Assembly (NCBI GenBank): GCA_016234925.1
Contig: JACRNI010000028.1
Span: 1-35,481 of the forward strand
Length of the DNA stretch: 35,481 nt
Source: Deltaproteobacteria bacterium
Lineage (GTDB): Bacteria > Desulfobacterota > GWC2-55-46 > UBA9637 > GWC2-42-11
Direction: 5' to 3'
The notes below the pieces were generated by a model. The model was not told where the DNA came from, made no database searches, and saw nothing but the letters and a program-made list of their open reading frames with translations. Of this stretch, positions 19,468 to 27,862 are shown in pieces (the first letter of the stretch is position 1; each line of letters starts with the position of its first letter). Position numbers and translations under genes: made by a program.

Positions 19468-21048
19468 ATGAAAAAAAACTGCATTATCTTGTTCACTATC
19501 TGCGCTTTAATAACACTGCTTCCGTCCATTTCAGGGTCCCAACCCAAATCTCAATCCACTGACAGCCGCGGGGTAAAGGTCGTAGCGATTAAAGATGCTC
19601 AAGGCAAAGAAATAGGCTTATATAAAGAGAGCCATGCCCTGATAATCGGGGTGAGCGAATATACAGAAGGCTGGCCCAAACTTCCCGGCGTTAAAAAGGA
19701 TGTGGAAGATGTAAAGAATACCCTTCAAAATCACGGCTTCAATGTTACAGTTGTTATGGACCCGAAGCGTGAACAGATGATTCAGGCATTTGAAGGCTTT
19801 ATAAACAAATACGGGCTTAAACCTGAAAACAGGCTGTTGTTTTATTTTGCAGGACATGGTCATACTGTTAAGCAGTCCTATGGCGAAGAAATGGGATATA
19901 TTGTGCCTGCGGATGCGCCTAATCCAAACAAAGACCCGGAACGTTTTTTAACAAAGGCGGTTGACATGCAGTTGATTGAGGTGTTTGCCAAACGAATACA
20001 ATCCAAACACGCCATGTTTTTATTTGACAGCTGTTTTTCAGGCTCTTTGTTTGCCATTACCCGCGCAGTGCCTGAGAATATTTCGTACAAGACGGCAAAA
20101 CCTGTCAGGCAGTTCCTTACATCAGGCAGCGCAGATGAACAGGTTCCTGACGCAAGCATCTTCCGCCATCAATTTATTGCCGCAATAAACGGCGAGGCTG
20201 ATGTAGACAAGGACGGCTATGTAACAGGGACAGAATTGGGAGAGTTTTTGCAAAACAAGGTGATAAATTATTCAAAAGGCGCACAGCACCCCCAATATGG
20301 AAAAATCCGAAACCCGAATCTTGACAAAGGGGATTTTGTATTTGCTCGGATAAAGGGGTCAGAGGAAGATGCGTCAAAAAAAGTGACTGTGTCAGAAAGC
20401 CAGCGCATAGCAAGAGAAAAATTAGAAGAAGAGCAGCGCAAACTTGAGGAAGAGCGTCAAAGCATTGAGACAGAGCGCAAGCAGTTTGAAATTGAAACAG
20501 AAAAACAGCGGCTTGAACGGGAAAAGAAGAAGTTAAGAGAAGAAATGGAAAGCGCTGCAAGATTTGAGGAAGAGCGGAGGAAATTAGAAGAGGAAAAGAG
20601 AAAACTGGAAGAAGAAAAGAAAAAGATGGCATACAAACAGACGCCTTCATATGATATGGGTTATGTGCCTATAATCAACGGAAAGGTGCGGGAAGTAAAA
20701 TTTTTTGAAACAGGATATGATATGGTTAAATATGAAAACAGAGAATATAGAACAAATTTTTCGCAAACTAATACCAGATACATAGGATGGGAGATTTACA
20801 TAGACCATCCAATACCTGACCGTAAGATTGATTTTAAGATTGAGTCCATCTGGTATTATCCTGACGGGAGTGTTTTCGCTAGATACACGCACGACACCTA
20901 TGTACAGACTGATTGGTCAACGTCTTATCATAATGCCAGTTACGGGTGGAAAGATTACTCGCAATCTAATTGGAAGACAGGGACATACAGGATTGATTTT
21001 TATGTCAGCGGCCAAAAGATAGGCAGCAGCGCCTTTACCGTATATTAA
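19468..21048 (+). CDS. secreted caspase-family (C14-like) protein with coiled coil and C-terminal beta-rich domain
   Basis: Signal peptide; HALIIGVSEY, LLFYFAGHGH (catalytic His), AMFLFDSCFSGS (catalytic Cys); RKLEEEKRKLEEEKKK coiled coil. Confidence 0.88.
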   Translation: MKKNCIILFTICALITLLPSISGSQPKSQSTDSRGVKVVAIKDAQGKEIGLYKESHALIIGVSEYTEGWPKLPGVKKDVEDVKNTLQNHGFNVTVVMDPKREQMIQAFEGFINKYGLKPENRLLFYFAGHGHTVKQSYGEEMGYIVPADAPNPNKDPERFLTKAVDMQLIEVFAKRIQSKHAMFLFDSCFSGSLFAITRAVPENISYKTAKPVRQFLTSGSADEQVPDASIFRHQFIAAINGEADVDKDGYVTGTELGEFLQNKVINYSKGAQHPQYGKIRNPNLDKGDFVFARIKGSEEDASKKVTVSESQRIAREKLEEEQRKLEEERQSIETERKQFEIETEKQRLEREKKKLREEMESAARFEEERRKLEEEKRKLEEEKKKMAYKQTPSYDMGYVPIINGKVREVKFFETGYDMVKYENREYRTNFSQTNTRYIGWEIYIDHPIPDRKIDFKIESIWYYPDGSVFARYTHDTYVQTDWSTSYHNASYGWKDYSQSNWKTGTYRIDFYVSGQKIGSSAFTVY

Positions 21049-21049
21049 A

Positions 21050-21189
21050 GGACACTCTGAAAAACCCGTAAATGTCATTGCGAGGAGCGATTTTTGCGAC
21101 GAAGCAATCTCTAACATATTGATTTATATAGAAGCGAGATTGCTTCGCTTTGCTCGCAATGACAGACTTGATAGTTTTTCAGAGTGTCC
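21050..21189. repeat. composite element: 16-bp perfect inverted repeat GGACACTCTGAAAAAC/GTTTTTCAGAGTGTCC enclosing a family G MITE (21073-21164)
   Basis: Direct reading of arms 21050-21065 and 21174-21189; inner TIR TGTCATTGCGAG/CTCGCAATGACA. Confidence 0.9.
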
Positions 21190-22380
21190 AAGTTTTTTGT
21201 TTCGCTGATTTTTTTTCTTATAATATTCAGCAGTCCAGTCTTTGCAGGCGCTTCCAAGTTCTATTACGGCACATCATCCCTTATGGTCATAGTTGAAAGG
21301 GAATCGGGGAGCGTCATAGTCATTGATTCGTCAAAACATAAGTTTCTTGGAAGGGTCAGCGGGCTTGGCAATCTAATCCATGCAACTGTTAAATTCTCTC
21401 CTGATGCAAGGTATGCCTATGTCATTGCAAGGGATGCAACCATAAGCAAGATTGATTTGCTGACGCTCAAACTTGTTAAAAAAGTAAAGGCAGGTCTTGA
21501 CTCAGTCGGCGGCGTTATGACACAGGACGGCAAATACATCGCCCTAAGCAATTATGTCCCCGGCGAGGTAAGAATTCTAGATACAGATACATTAGAGACT
21601 GTGAAACAGATACCTGCTGTAAGGGAATATGAAGACGGCAAAAAAATCCAGTCCCGTGTTGTTGGGATTCTGGATGCCCCGGGCAATCTTTTAATATTTT
21701 CCCTGATGGATGCTGACGGCATATGGGTTGTTGATGGAGGCAAAAAAGATTTCCCTGTTATAAAAAAATTCTGGGATGTCGGCAAAACGCCGTATGATGC
21801 GCTTATAACCCCTGACGGCAGATATTACATGGCAGGTTTTTTAAATTCAAATTGGATGGGGCTTCTGGATACATGGGAATTAAAAGAGGTAATAAATATA
21901 TTGACGCAAAAAGATGAGCAGTCAGCAAGTGATGTGCCGCTCTGGAAAATTCCTCATTTAAAGGGCTGGGCAATTGCTGGGGATACCGCAATCCTGCCAG
22001 CATTGAAAAAAGAGTGGGCATTGGTTTATAATAGCAAGACATGGGAATGGCTCAAGAATGTGCCTCTTGAAGGAACTGCGCTTTATACTGTTTCAGGACC
22101 TGACGGTCGTTATATCTGGGTTGATTTGGTTGGCAAGAATGGTGATTTGATACAGGTTATTGATATGAAAACACAAGAGGTTATAAAAACTTTAAACCCC
22201 GGCAAAGGCGCAACGCACCCGCAGTTTACGCCAAAGGGAAATAGTGTTTATGTCTCCTTAATGGATGAGGACAAGGTTGTTGTATATGATGCAGCGACAT
22301 TTGAAAAAATAAAAGAGTTCCCTGCAAAGAGACCATCGGGAATATTTTCCACTGAAAGGGCGCATAAATTCGGAATGTAA
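21184..22380 (+). CDS. cytochrome d1-domain / NirF-like periplasmic protein
   Basis: Signal peptide, beta-propeller with FSPDARYAYVIARDATISKIDLLTLKLVKKVKAG..THPQFTPKGNSVYVSLMDEDKVVVYDAATFEKIKEFPAKRPSGIFSTERAHKFGM; length typical of NirF; GTG start. Confidence 0.75.
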   Translation: MSKFFVSLIFFLIIFSSPVFAGASKFYYGTSSLMVIVERESGSVIVIDSSKHKFLGRVSGLGNLIHATVKFSPDARYAYVIARDATISKIDLLTLKLVKKVKAGLDSVGGVMTQDGKYIALSNYVPGEVRILDTDTLETVKQIPAVREYEDGKKIQSRVVGILDAPGNLLIFSLMDADGIWVVDGGKKDFPVIKKFWDVGKTPYDALITPDGRYYMAGFLNSNWMGLLDTWELKEVINILTQKDEQSASDVPLWKIPHLKGWAIAGDTAILPALKKEWALVYNSKTWEWLKNVPLEGTALYTVSGPDGRYIWVDLVGKNGDLIQVIDMKTQEVIKTLNPGKGATHPQFTPKGNSVYVSLMDEDKVVVYDAATFEKIKEFPAKRPSGIFSTERAHKFGM

Positions 22381-22390
22381 CTAAATAATA

Positions 22391-22519
22391 CGATTATACT
22401 GATTACAAAAAAGCAGATTACGCCGAAGCAATCTCTTGAGATTGCCGCAGTCGCTTACGCTCCTTCGCAATGACAACAAGTTGTCATCTGTGTAATCGTA
22501 TTTCAAAATCAGTGTAATC
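22391..22519. repeat. family H palindromic repeat, copy 2, with partial family G MITE in its loop (~22422-22476)
   Basis: CGATTATACTGATTAC..CAGATTAC | GCCGAAGCAATCTC..TTCGCAATGACA.. | CTGTGTAATCG..ATCAGTGTAATC. Confidence 0.75.
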
Positions 22520-22530
22520 AACAAGGGTAT

Positions 22531-23106
22531 ATGGACAAAAACGAAACAATGGATAGAAAGACTTTCTTGAAAAAAGGGCTGTTTGCTGTTGCACAGCCTT
22601 TTGTTTCAATGATTGAAAGCAAGGTCAGGGATGCTACAAAGAGAAGGGCGGTAAGACCTCCCGGAGCAATTGATGAGGTTTCATTTTTGGGCAAATGCAC
22701 ACGGTGCGATGACTGCGTAAAGGCATGTCATCAGAATGCCATAAAACATGCAGGAGAGTTTGACGGCCTTGCAGTCGGAACGCCAATAATCGTTCCAAGC
22801 GAAACACCCTGCTACCTTTGCGACGATTTTGTCTGCATAAAGGCATGCAAAGAAGAGGCTCTTCTGATGGTTAAAAAAGAAGATGTCCGAATGGGTCTGG
22901 CAAGCATAGATACAAAAAAGTGCAACAGGTGGGCAGATATTGACCCGATGTGCGATTACTGTTTTGACCGCTGTCCGTTAAAAGGCAGGGCAATTTTTAT
23001 GGATAACAGAGGTCCTGAGATAGATGATAAAAAATGTGCTGGCTGCGGTATTTGCGAATATGTATGCCCTGCTGACCCAAAGGCAGTAAATGTAATGCCT
23101 GTTTAA
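22531..23106 (+). CDS. ferredoxin-type 4Fe-4S protein, NapG/NapF/MauM-like
   Basis: CTRCDDCVKACHQNAI, CYLCDDFVCIKACKEEAL, CNRWADIDPMCDYCFDRCP, CAGCGICEYVCP cluster motifs. Confidence 0.85.
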   Translation: MDKNETMDRKTFLKKGLFAVAQPFVSMIESKVRDATKRRAVRPPGAIDEVSFLGKCTRCDDCVKACHQNAIKHAGEFDGLAVGTPIIVPSETPCYLCDDFVCIKACKEEALLMVKKEDVRMGLASIDTKKCNRWADIDPMCDYCFDRCPLKGRAIFMDNRGPEIDDKKCAGCGICEYVCPADPKAVNVMPV

Positions 23107-23111
23107 TCAAC

Positions 23112-23233
23112 ACAGAGCGTCATAACTGTGCATACCTGCGTTGCTCCTCGGCTCGTCGTTGCGGCGTATGCTTAAAATACGCCTCACTCCTCGCCTTTGT
23201 CGCGCCTTGCTCTGCTTTGTTCTGACGCTCTGT
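23112..23233. repeat. MITE-like element family A, copy 3
   Basis: ACAGAGCGTCATAACTGTGCATACC...TTCTGACGCTCTGT. Confidence 0.9.
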
Positions 23234-23246
23234 ATAAAAATATCTT

Positions 23247-25142
23247 ATGAAAATGCTGCGACAGTTTCTATTATATTTCTTTACTTTTTTCTTACTAACC
23301 TCTTCAATCGCCTATGCTAAAACTGATTTAAGCGGCCAATTCTCCCCTCCCCTCATTTCAGACATTGCAAAATATGATTTTAAAAAAGCAGAAACTCATA
23401 TCCTTAAAAATGCAAAGATTAAATTGAAATCAAAAGGATTAAGCAAAAAAGAACATGCTGAACTTTTGACCCTTTTATTGACTATCTACAAAAATTCGGA
23501 TGACAAGAGCAATCTCGCTAAAACACTTGCTGACATAAGGGGTTTTTCACCTGATGCAGTAAGAGCAGACAAAACAGAAGCGGAACTTGAAACAGGGCTT
23601 AAACTCGCAAGGCTATATAATTCTGCATACAGCGTAAGAAAGGAAAAAATATTTAAAGACAGGGCAATCGGATTATTAAAGCAGATACAAAATATATATT
23701 TTGACAACAAGACAAATGTATTCATTGTAAATGTAAATGGAAAACCATCTGCAACTGCAACGGCAAATGCCGCTGCTTCTACCATTTTTCTTGAGGCATC
23801 AAAAAATCTTCAGGAAAAACCTTTTGAAGATATTGCGAGAGACAGCATTGCATATCTAAAAAATAATTTAATAAAAGGCGGCGGGGCATTCCACATATTT
23901 GATATAAACACATCCTCTGCATTTATGGATGGACAATTGATAGACAATGCAATGGCAGGCATCGCATTGCTGGAGGGTTATAAAAATTTTAAAGATGAAA
24001 CAAAACTTGATGCTGCAAAAAACATAGCAGAGTTTATGCAAAAAAGATTATACGATGAAAAATTCGGCGGTTTTATTCAGAGGAACAGCAATTCTCAAGA
24101 ATATTATTCAGAGGGAGAGGAATTATACATAGGCGACAAGCCATTTGAGGAAAACGCAATTGCAGGATATTTCTTTGAGTCCATATATGAGATTACAGGC
24201 GATGCCAGACATAGCGATGCCGTAAAAGGAACTCTCGGCTATCTTGCCCCATTATATAAAGATATATCCCCTGAAAAACAAGCCTATTTTTTAACGACTG
24301 CCAACAATTATATCAAATCCATTGCAGCAGCAAAAAAAGAACCTCGGACAGAAAAACTTGGATGGGAAACAGAACTGCCGAAAACAGGGCTTTTGCCATT
24401 GGCAATACTTTCATTTTTAGCAGGCATCTTAAGTTTTTTATCGCCATGCACCTTGCCGATTCTTCCGGCATATTTCGCATTTGCATTTCAGGGCGAGAAG
24501 AGACGGATAATGGCAATGACATTTTTCTTTTTTCTTGGTTTAGCGCTTGTTTTTTCTATAATGGGCGCAACAGCAAGTTTTATCGGTTCATTTTTAAAAA
24601 CAAACATTTCAATAATAACAACTGTCGGAGGCATCCTGATAATCATCTTCGGTTTTATGTCCCTCATTGGCAAGGGTTTTAGCGGCGCCAGAATCTTTCA
24701 AAAAAGCCCTTCTGCAACACTCGGCGGTTCATTTATATTTGGCGCGGCAATGGCATTCGGCTGGACAGCATGTGTCGGACCAATCCTTGCAGGCATACTT
24801 GTCCTTGCAGCAACAGAGGAAAAGGTTTTAAGAGGCGTTGGGCTTCTCTTTATATATGCGCTTGGTCTTGGGCTGCCGCTTATGATAATTTCTCTTTTCT
24901 TCAAAAATATGAACAGGGACAGCATATTCTGGAGGTTTTTAAAAGGCAAAGGATGGGAAGTAAATATTTTTGGCCGCACACTTCTTTTACATTCCACAAG
25001 CATAATAAGCGGCATTATATTTATATCGCTCGGCGTGCTTATGGTAAGCGGGTATCTCGCATATATAAATAAGATAATTCCGCTTTCAACACAGGTCTGG
25101 TTTGCAGATATAGAGGACAAACTGATGGAGATGTTTAAATGA
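23247..25142 (+). CDS. secreted helical-barrel (YyaL/DUF255 C-terminal-like) domain fused to CcdA/DsbD-type transmembrane domain
   Basis: C-terminus LLPLAILSFLAGILSFLSPCTLPILPAYFAFAFQ..AFGWTACVGPILAGILVLA; N-part DAAKNIAEFMQKRLYDEKFGGF..EENAIAGYFFESIYEITGDARHSDAVKGTLGYL. Confidence 0.8.
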   Translation: MKMLRQFLLYFFTFFLLTSSIAYAKTDLSGQFSPPLISDIAKYDFKKAETHILKNAKIKLKSKGLSKKEHAELLTLLLTIYKNSDDKSNLAKTLADIRGFSPDAVRADKTEAELETGLKLARLYNSAYSVRKEKIFKDRAIGLLKQIQNIYFDNKTNVFIVNVNGKPSATATANAAASTIFLEASKNLQEKPFEDIARDSIAYLKNNLIKGGGAFHIFDINTSSAFMDGQLIDNAMAGIALLEGYKNFKDETKLDAAKNIAEFMQKRLYDEKFGGFIQRNSNSQEYYSEGEELYIGDKPFEENAIAGYFFESIYEITGDARHSDAVKGTLGYLAPLYKDISPEKQAYFLTTANNYIKSIAAAKKEPRTEKLGWETELPKTGLLPLAILSFLAGILSFLSPCTLPILPAYFAFAFQGEKRRIMAMTFFFFLGLALVFSIMGATASFIGSFLKTNISIITTVGGILIIIFGFMSLIGKGFSGARIFQKSPSATLGGSFIFGAAMAFGWTACVGPILAGILVLAATEEKVLRGVGLLFIYALGLGLPLMIISLFFKNMNRDSIFWRFLKGKGWEVNIFGRTLLLHSTSIISGIIFISLGVLMVSGYLAYINKIIPLSTQVWFADIEDKLMEMFK

Positions 25143-27862
25143 TAAATACAGGCAAAGGTAGAGGTAGAGTCATAAGTATTTGGAATTTCTTCTTTACCTA
25201 TACCTTTACCTGCCTTTTCATTCTGTCTTCTGTAGTTCATGCCCAACAAATTGTTTTTTCACCCGGTATTCCTGCGCCATGGGATAAGGGAGATGTTGAG
25301 CCCGGCGCTGTTATAAAAGACGGCTCTCTATTCAAGATGTGGTTTACAGGTTCTGATGGGAAAAAATACAGTATCGGTTATGCAGTGTCAAAGGATGGCA
25401 TAAACTGGCAGAGGCATGAAAAACCTGTGTTTGAATCGGGTGAAGAAAATAAGTGGGATAGTTTTTCTACTGCATACCCATCTGTAATAAAAGACGGGGA
25501 TATTTACAAGATGTGGTACACAGGCTCCAGCGGCAAGAAACTTTCAATAGGCTATGCAGTGTCAAAGGATGGGATTTCATGGGAAAGAAATGAAAAACCT
25601 ATGTTTGAGCCTGATGAGGAAGATGTATGGGACGGCTTCAGTGTGCTTTATCCAATGGTGATAAAAGAAAACAACAAATACAAGATGTTCTACACAGGCA
25701 CAGCAGGCATATCATATAAAATCGGCATTGCAGTATCAGATGACGGCATCAAATGGAAAAGAGCAGAAACTAATCCAATAAATCTTGGTGAAAAGGTTCA
25801 TTCATTTCATCCATGGATTGTTAAGGATTTAAAAGAAGGCTACAGCATGTGGTATTCAATAAAGGAGTCTCCTAAAACAGGATTTAAGATTGGCTCTGCA
25901 TATTCAAAAGACGGCATTAAATGGGATGTAAAAAAAGAGGCATTAAAACCATATCTTGGCTGGGACATAAAAGAAGTTTTTAAGCCTGTTGTATTGCAGG
26001 AAGGCAATAAGTATAAAATGTGGTATGCAGGTTTTGACGGCAGAAAAACAAGGATTGGCATTGCAGAATCCATTGACAGCATAAAATGGACAAGGCATGG
26101 GAAAAACCCTGTATTTAATGCAAGCGAAGGCGCAGGCTGGGACGGCGATTCTGTTTTCAGGGGCGGTATTATACAAGACGGGGGTATCTATAAAATCTGG
26201 TATTCAGGTTTTAACGGCAATAGAACAAGTATCGGACTTGCATCATTAAAAGGCATGGATTGGGAAAAGAGATTAGCGCCTGTTTTTTCTCCGGGAATTG
26301 ATTGGGACAGGATGGGTGTCGGCTATCCGTTTGTTATGAAAGAAGGCAGTATTTACAAGATGTGGTATACAGGTTTTGACGGAACAATGCTTCAGATAGG
26401 TTATGCTGTTTCAAAAGATGGGATAAACTGGCAAAGGCGCGACAATCCTGTTTTAAAATCGGGTAAAGATTGGGATAAGGTGCAGGCTGCATATCCATTT
26501 GTGATGAAAGATAAAAACGGCTACAGGATGTATTATTCTGGATATGACGGCAAAAAAATGGGCATTGGCATTGCAGTGTCAAAGGACGGCATTAAATGGA
26601 AAAGGTTTTTAAACAAACCTGTTATTGAAGACAAAGAGGTTATCTCTCCATGGGTAACAAGGGATAAAAATGGTTATAAGATGTGGTATTCAGTTTATGG
26701 GGATAACGGCTATGAAATCCATCTAGCCTCATCTTTAGACGGCATTAAATGGACAAAACACGGCGCAGCAATAAAACCTGACGGAAAAATAAAAGATGTA
26801 AAAGGGGCAATGGTATTTATTGAAAATCAACTATACAATATGTATTATGAAGAGTTTGACGGGTTTAAAAACCGCATTGCACAGGCATTTTCAAAAGACG
26901 GCAAAGATTGGGAAAGGCGGCTGACAACTGCGATTGACCCTGGTCCAAAAGACGGCTGGGATAGTTATGGTGTGGGAGGGGCATGGGTTTTAAAGGAAGA
27001 CGGCATTTACAAGATGTGGTATTCGGGACATAACAACGAAACATTTCGGATTGGATATGCGACATCTAAAGACGGCATAAACTGGGAAAGGTTTACTCAA
27101 AAACCTGTTTTTGATATAGGGACAAGCGGTTCTTGGGATGATGCGCATGCTGCATATCCATTTGTTATGAAAGATGGAAATTTATACAAGATGTGGTATT
27201 ATGGCTATGGCTCGTCGCCGAAACAACCTCCCAGCATTGGATATGCAGCATCAATTGACGGCATAAATTGGGAGAGACCTGATGCAAACCCTGTTTTATC
27301 GCCGGGGGTGAAAGGGGGTGAAACAGGTTCATGGGATGATGAGATGATTGGTTATCCAGTGATTATAAAAGAAGGCAAGATCTACAAGATGTGGTATGCT
27401 GGGGCAAATGTATATGAGGAATGGCAAATCGGTTATGCTGAATCAAAAGACGGCGTCAAATGGACAAAATTTTTTGCGCCTGCATTAGTCCCCGGTGAAA
27501 AGGATGAGTGGGACGGTTTTGCAGTTTCATATCCAATGGTAATATCAGTAAAAGGCGGCTATTATTTATGGTACACAGGCATAGATGCAAGAAAAGACGG
27601 CAGCGCAATGAGGATTGGTCTTGCATATTCAAAAGACGGCATATCATGGGACAAAGGGGACAAAGTGGACAAAGGGACAAAGCCAGCCCTTGAACCGCAG
27701 ATAGACATAGGCGACAAAGGCGAATGGAATGAGGCGTCAAGTTTCAGCCCAAGGGTGATGCTTGACGGCGATGCGTGGAAAATCTGGTTCACAGGCTTTG
27801 ATGCAAAAAGGGGCTTTAAAATCGGTTACACAGAAAAGAAATACGAGGATATATTAGAATGA
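25139..27862 (+). CDS. secreted 15-repeat beta-propeller-like protein (GH43-like repeats)
   Basis: Fifteen recognisable copies of YKMWYTGxDGKKxxIGYAVSKDGINW; ATGA overlap with upstream gene; signal peptide. Confidence 0.8.
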   Translation: MINTGKGRGRVISIWNFFFTYTFTCLFILSSVVHAQQIVFSPGIPAPWDKGDVEPGAVIKDGSLFKMWFTGSDGKKYSIGYAVSKDGINWQRHEKPVFESGEENKWDSFSTAYPSVIKDGDIYKMWYTGSSGKKLSIGYAVSKDGISWERNEKPMFEPDEEDVWDGFSVLYPMVIKENNKYKMFYTGTAGISYKIGIAVSDDGIKWKRAETNPINLGEKVHSFHPWIVKDLKEGYSMWYSIKESPKTGFKIGSAYSKDGIKWDVKKEALKPYLGWDIKEVFKPVVLQEGNKYKMWYAGFDGRKTRIGIAESIDSIKWTRHGKNPVFNASEGAGWDGDSVFRGGIIQDGGIYKIWYSGFNGNRTSIGLASLKGMDWEKRLAPVFSPGIDWDRMGVGYPFVMKEGSIYKMWYTGFDGTMLQIGYAVSKDGINWQRRDNPVLKSGKDWDKVQAAYPFVMKDKNGYRMYYSGYDGKKMGIGIAVSKDGIKWKRFLNKPVIEDKEVISPWVTRDKNGYKMWYSVYGDNGYEIHLASSLDGIKWTKHGAAIKPDGKIKDVKGAMVFIENQLYNMYYEEFDGFKNRIAQAFSKDGKDWERRLTTAIDPGPKDGWDSYGVGGAWVLKEDGIYKMWYSGHNNETFRIGYATSKDGINWERFTQKPVFDIGTSGSWDDAHAAYPFVMKDGNLYKMWYYGYGSSPKQPPSIGYAASIDGINWERPDANPVLSPGVKGGETGSWDDEMIGYPVIIKEGKIYKMWYAGANVYEEWQIGYAESKDGVKWTKFFAPALVPGEKDEWDGFAVSYPMVISVKGGYYLWYTGIDARKDGSAMRIGLAYSKDGISWDKGDKVDKGTKPALEPQIDIGDKGEWNEASSFSPRVMLDGDAWKIWFTGFDAKRGFKIGYTEKKYEDILE
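25151..25210. repeat. imperfect inverted repeat in signal-peptide coding region
   Basis: GGCAAAGGTAGAGGTAGAG (25151-25169) vs complement of CTTTACCTATACCTTTACC (25192-25210), 16/19 matches. Confidence 0.7.

Noticed and set aside
20174-20650. 158-aa minus-strand Leu/Phe-rich ORF
   Set aside because: Antisense of the E/K/R coiled-coil codons of the caspase-like gene; composition artefact.
24698-25249. 183-aa minus-strand ORF opposite the CcdA domain
   Set aside because: Antisense to a clearly coding membrane domain; no recognisable family.
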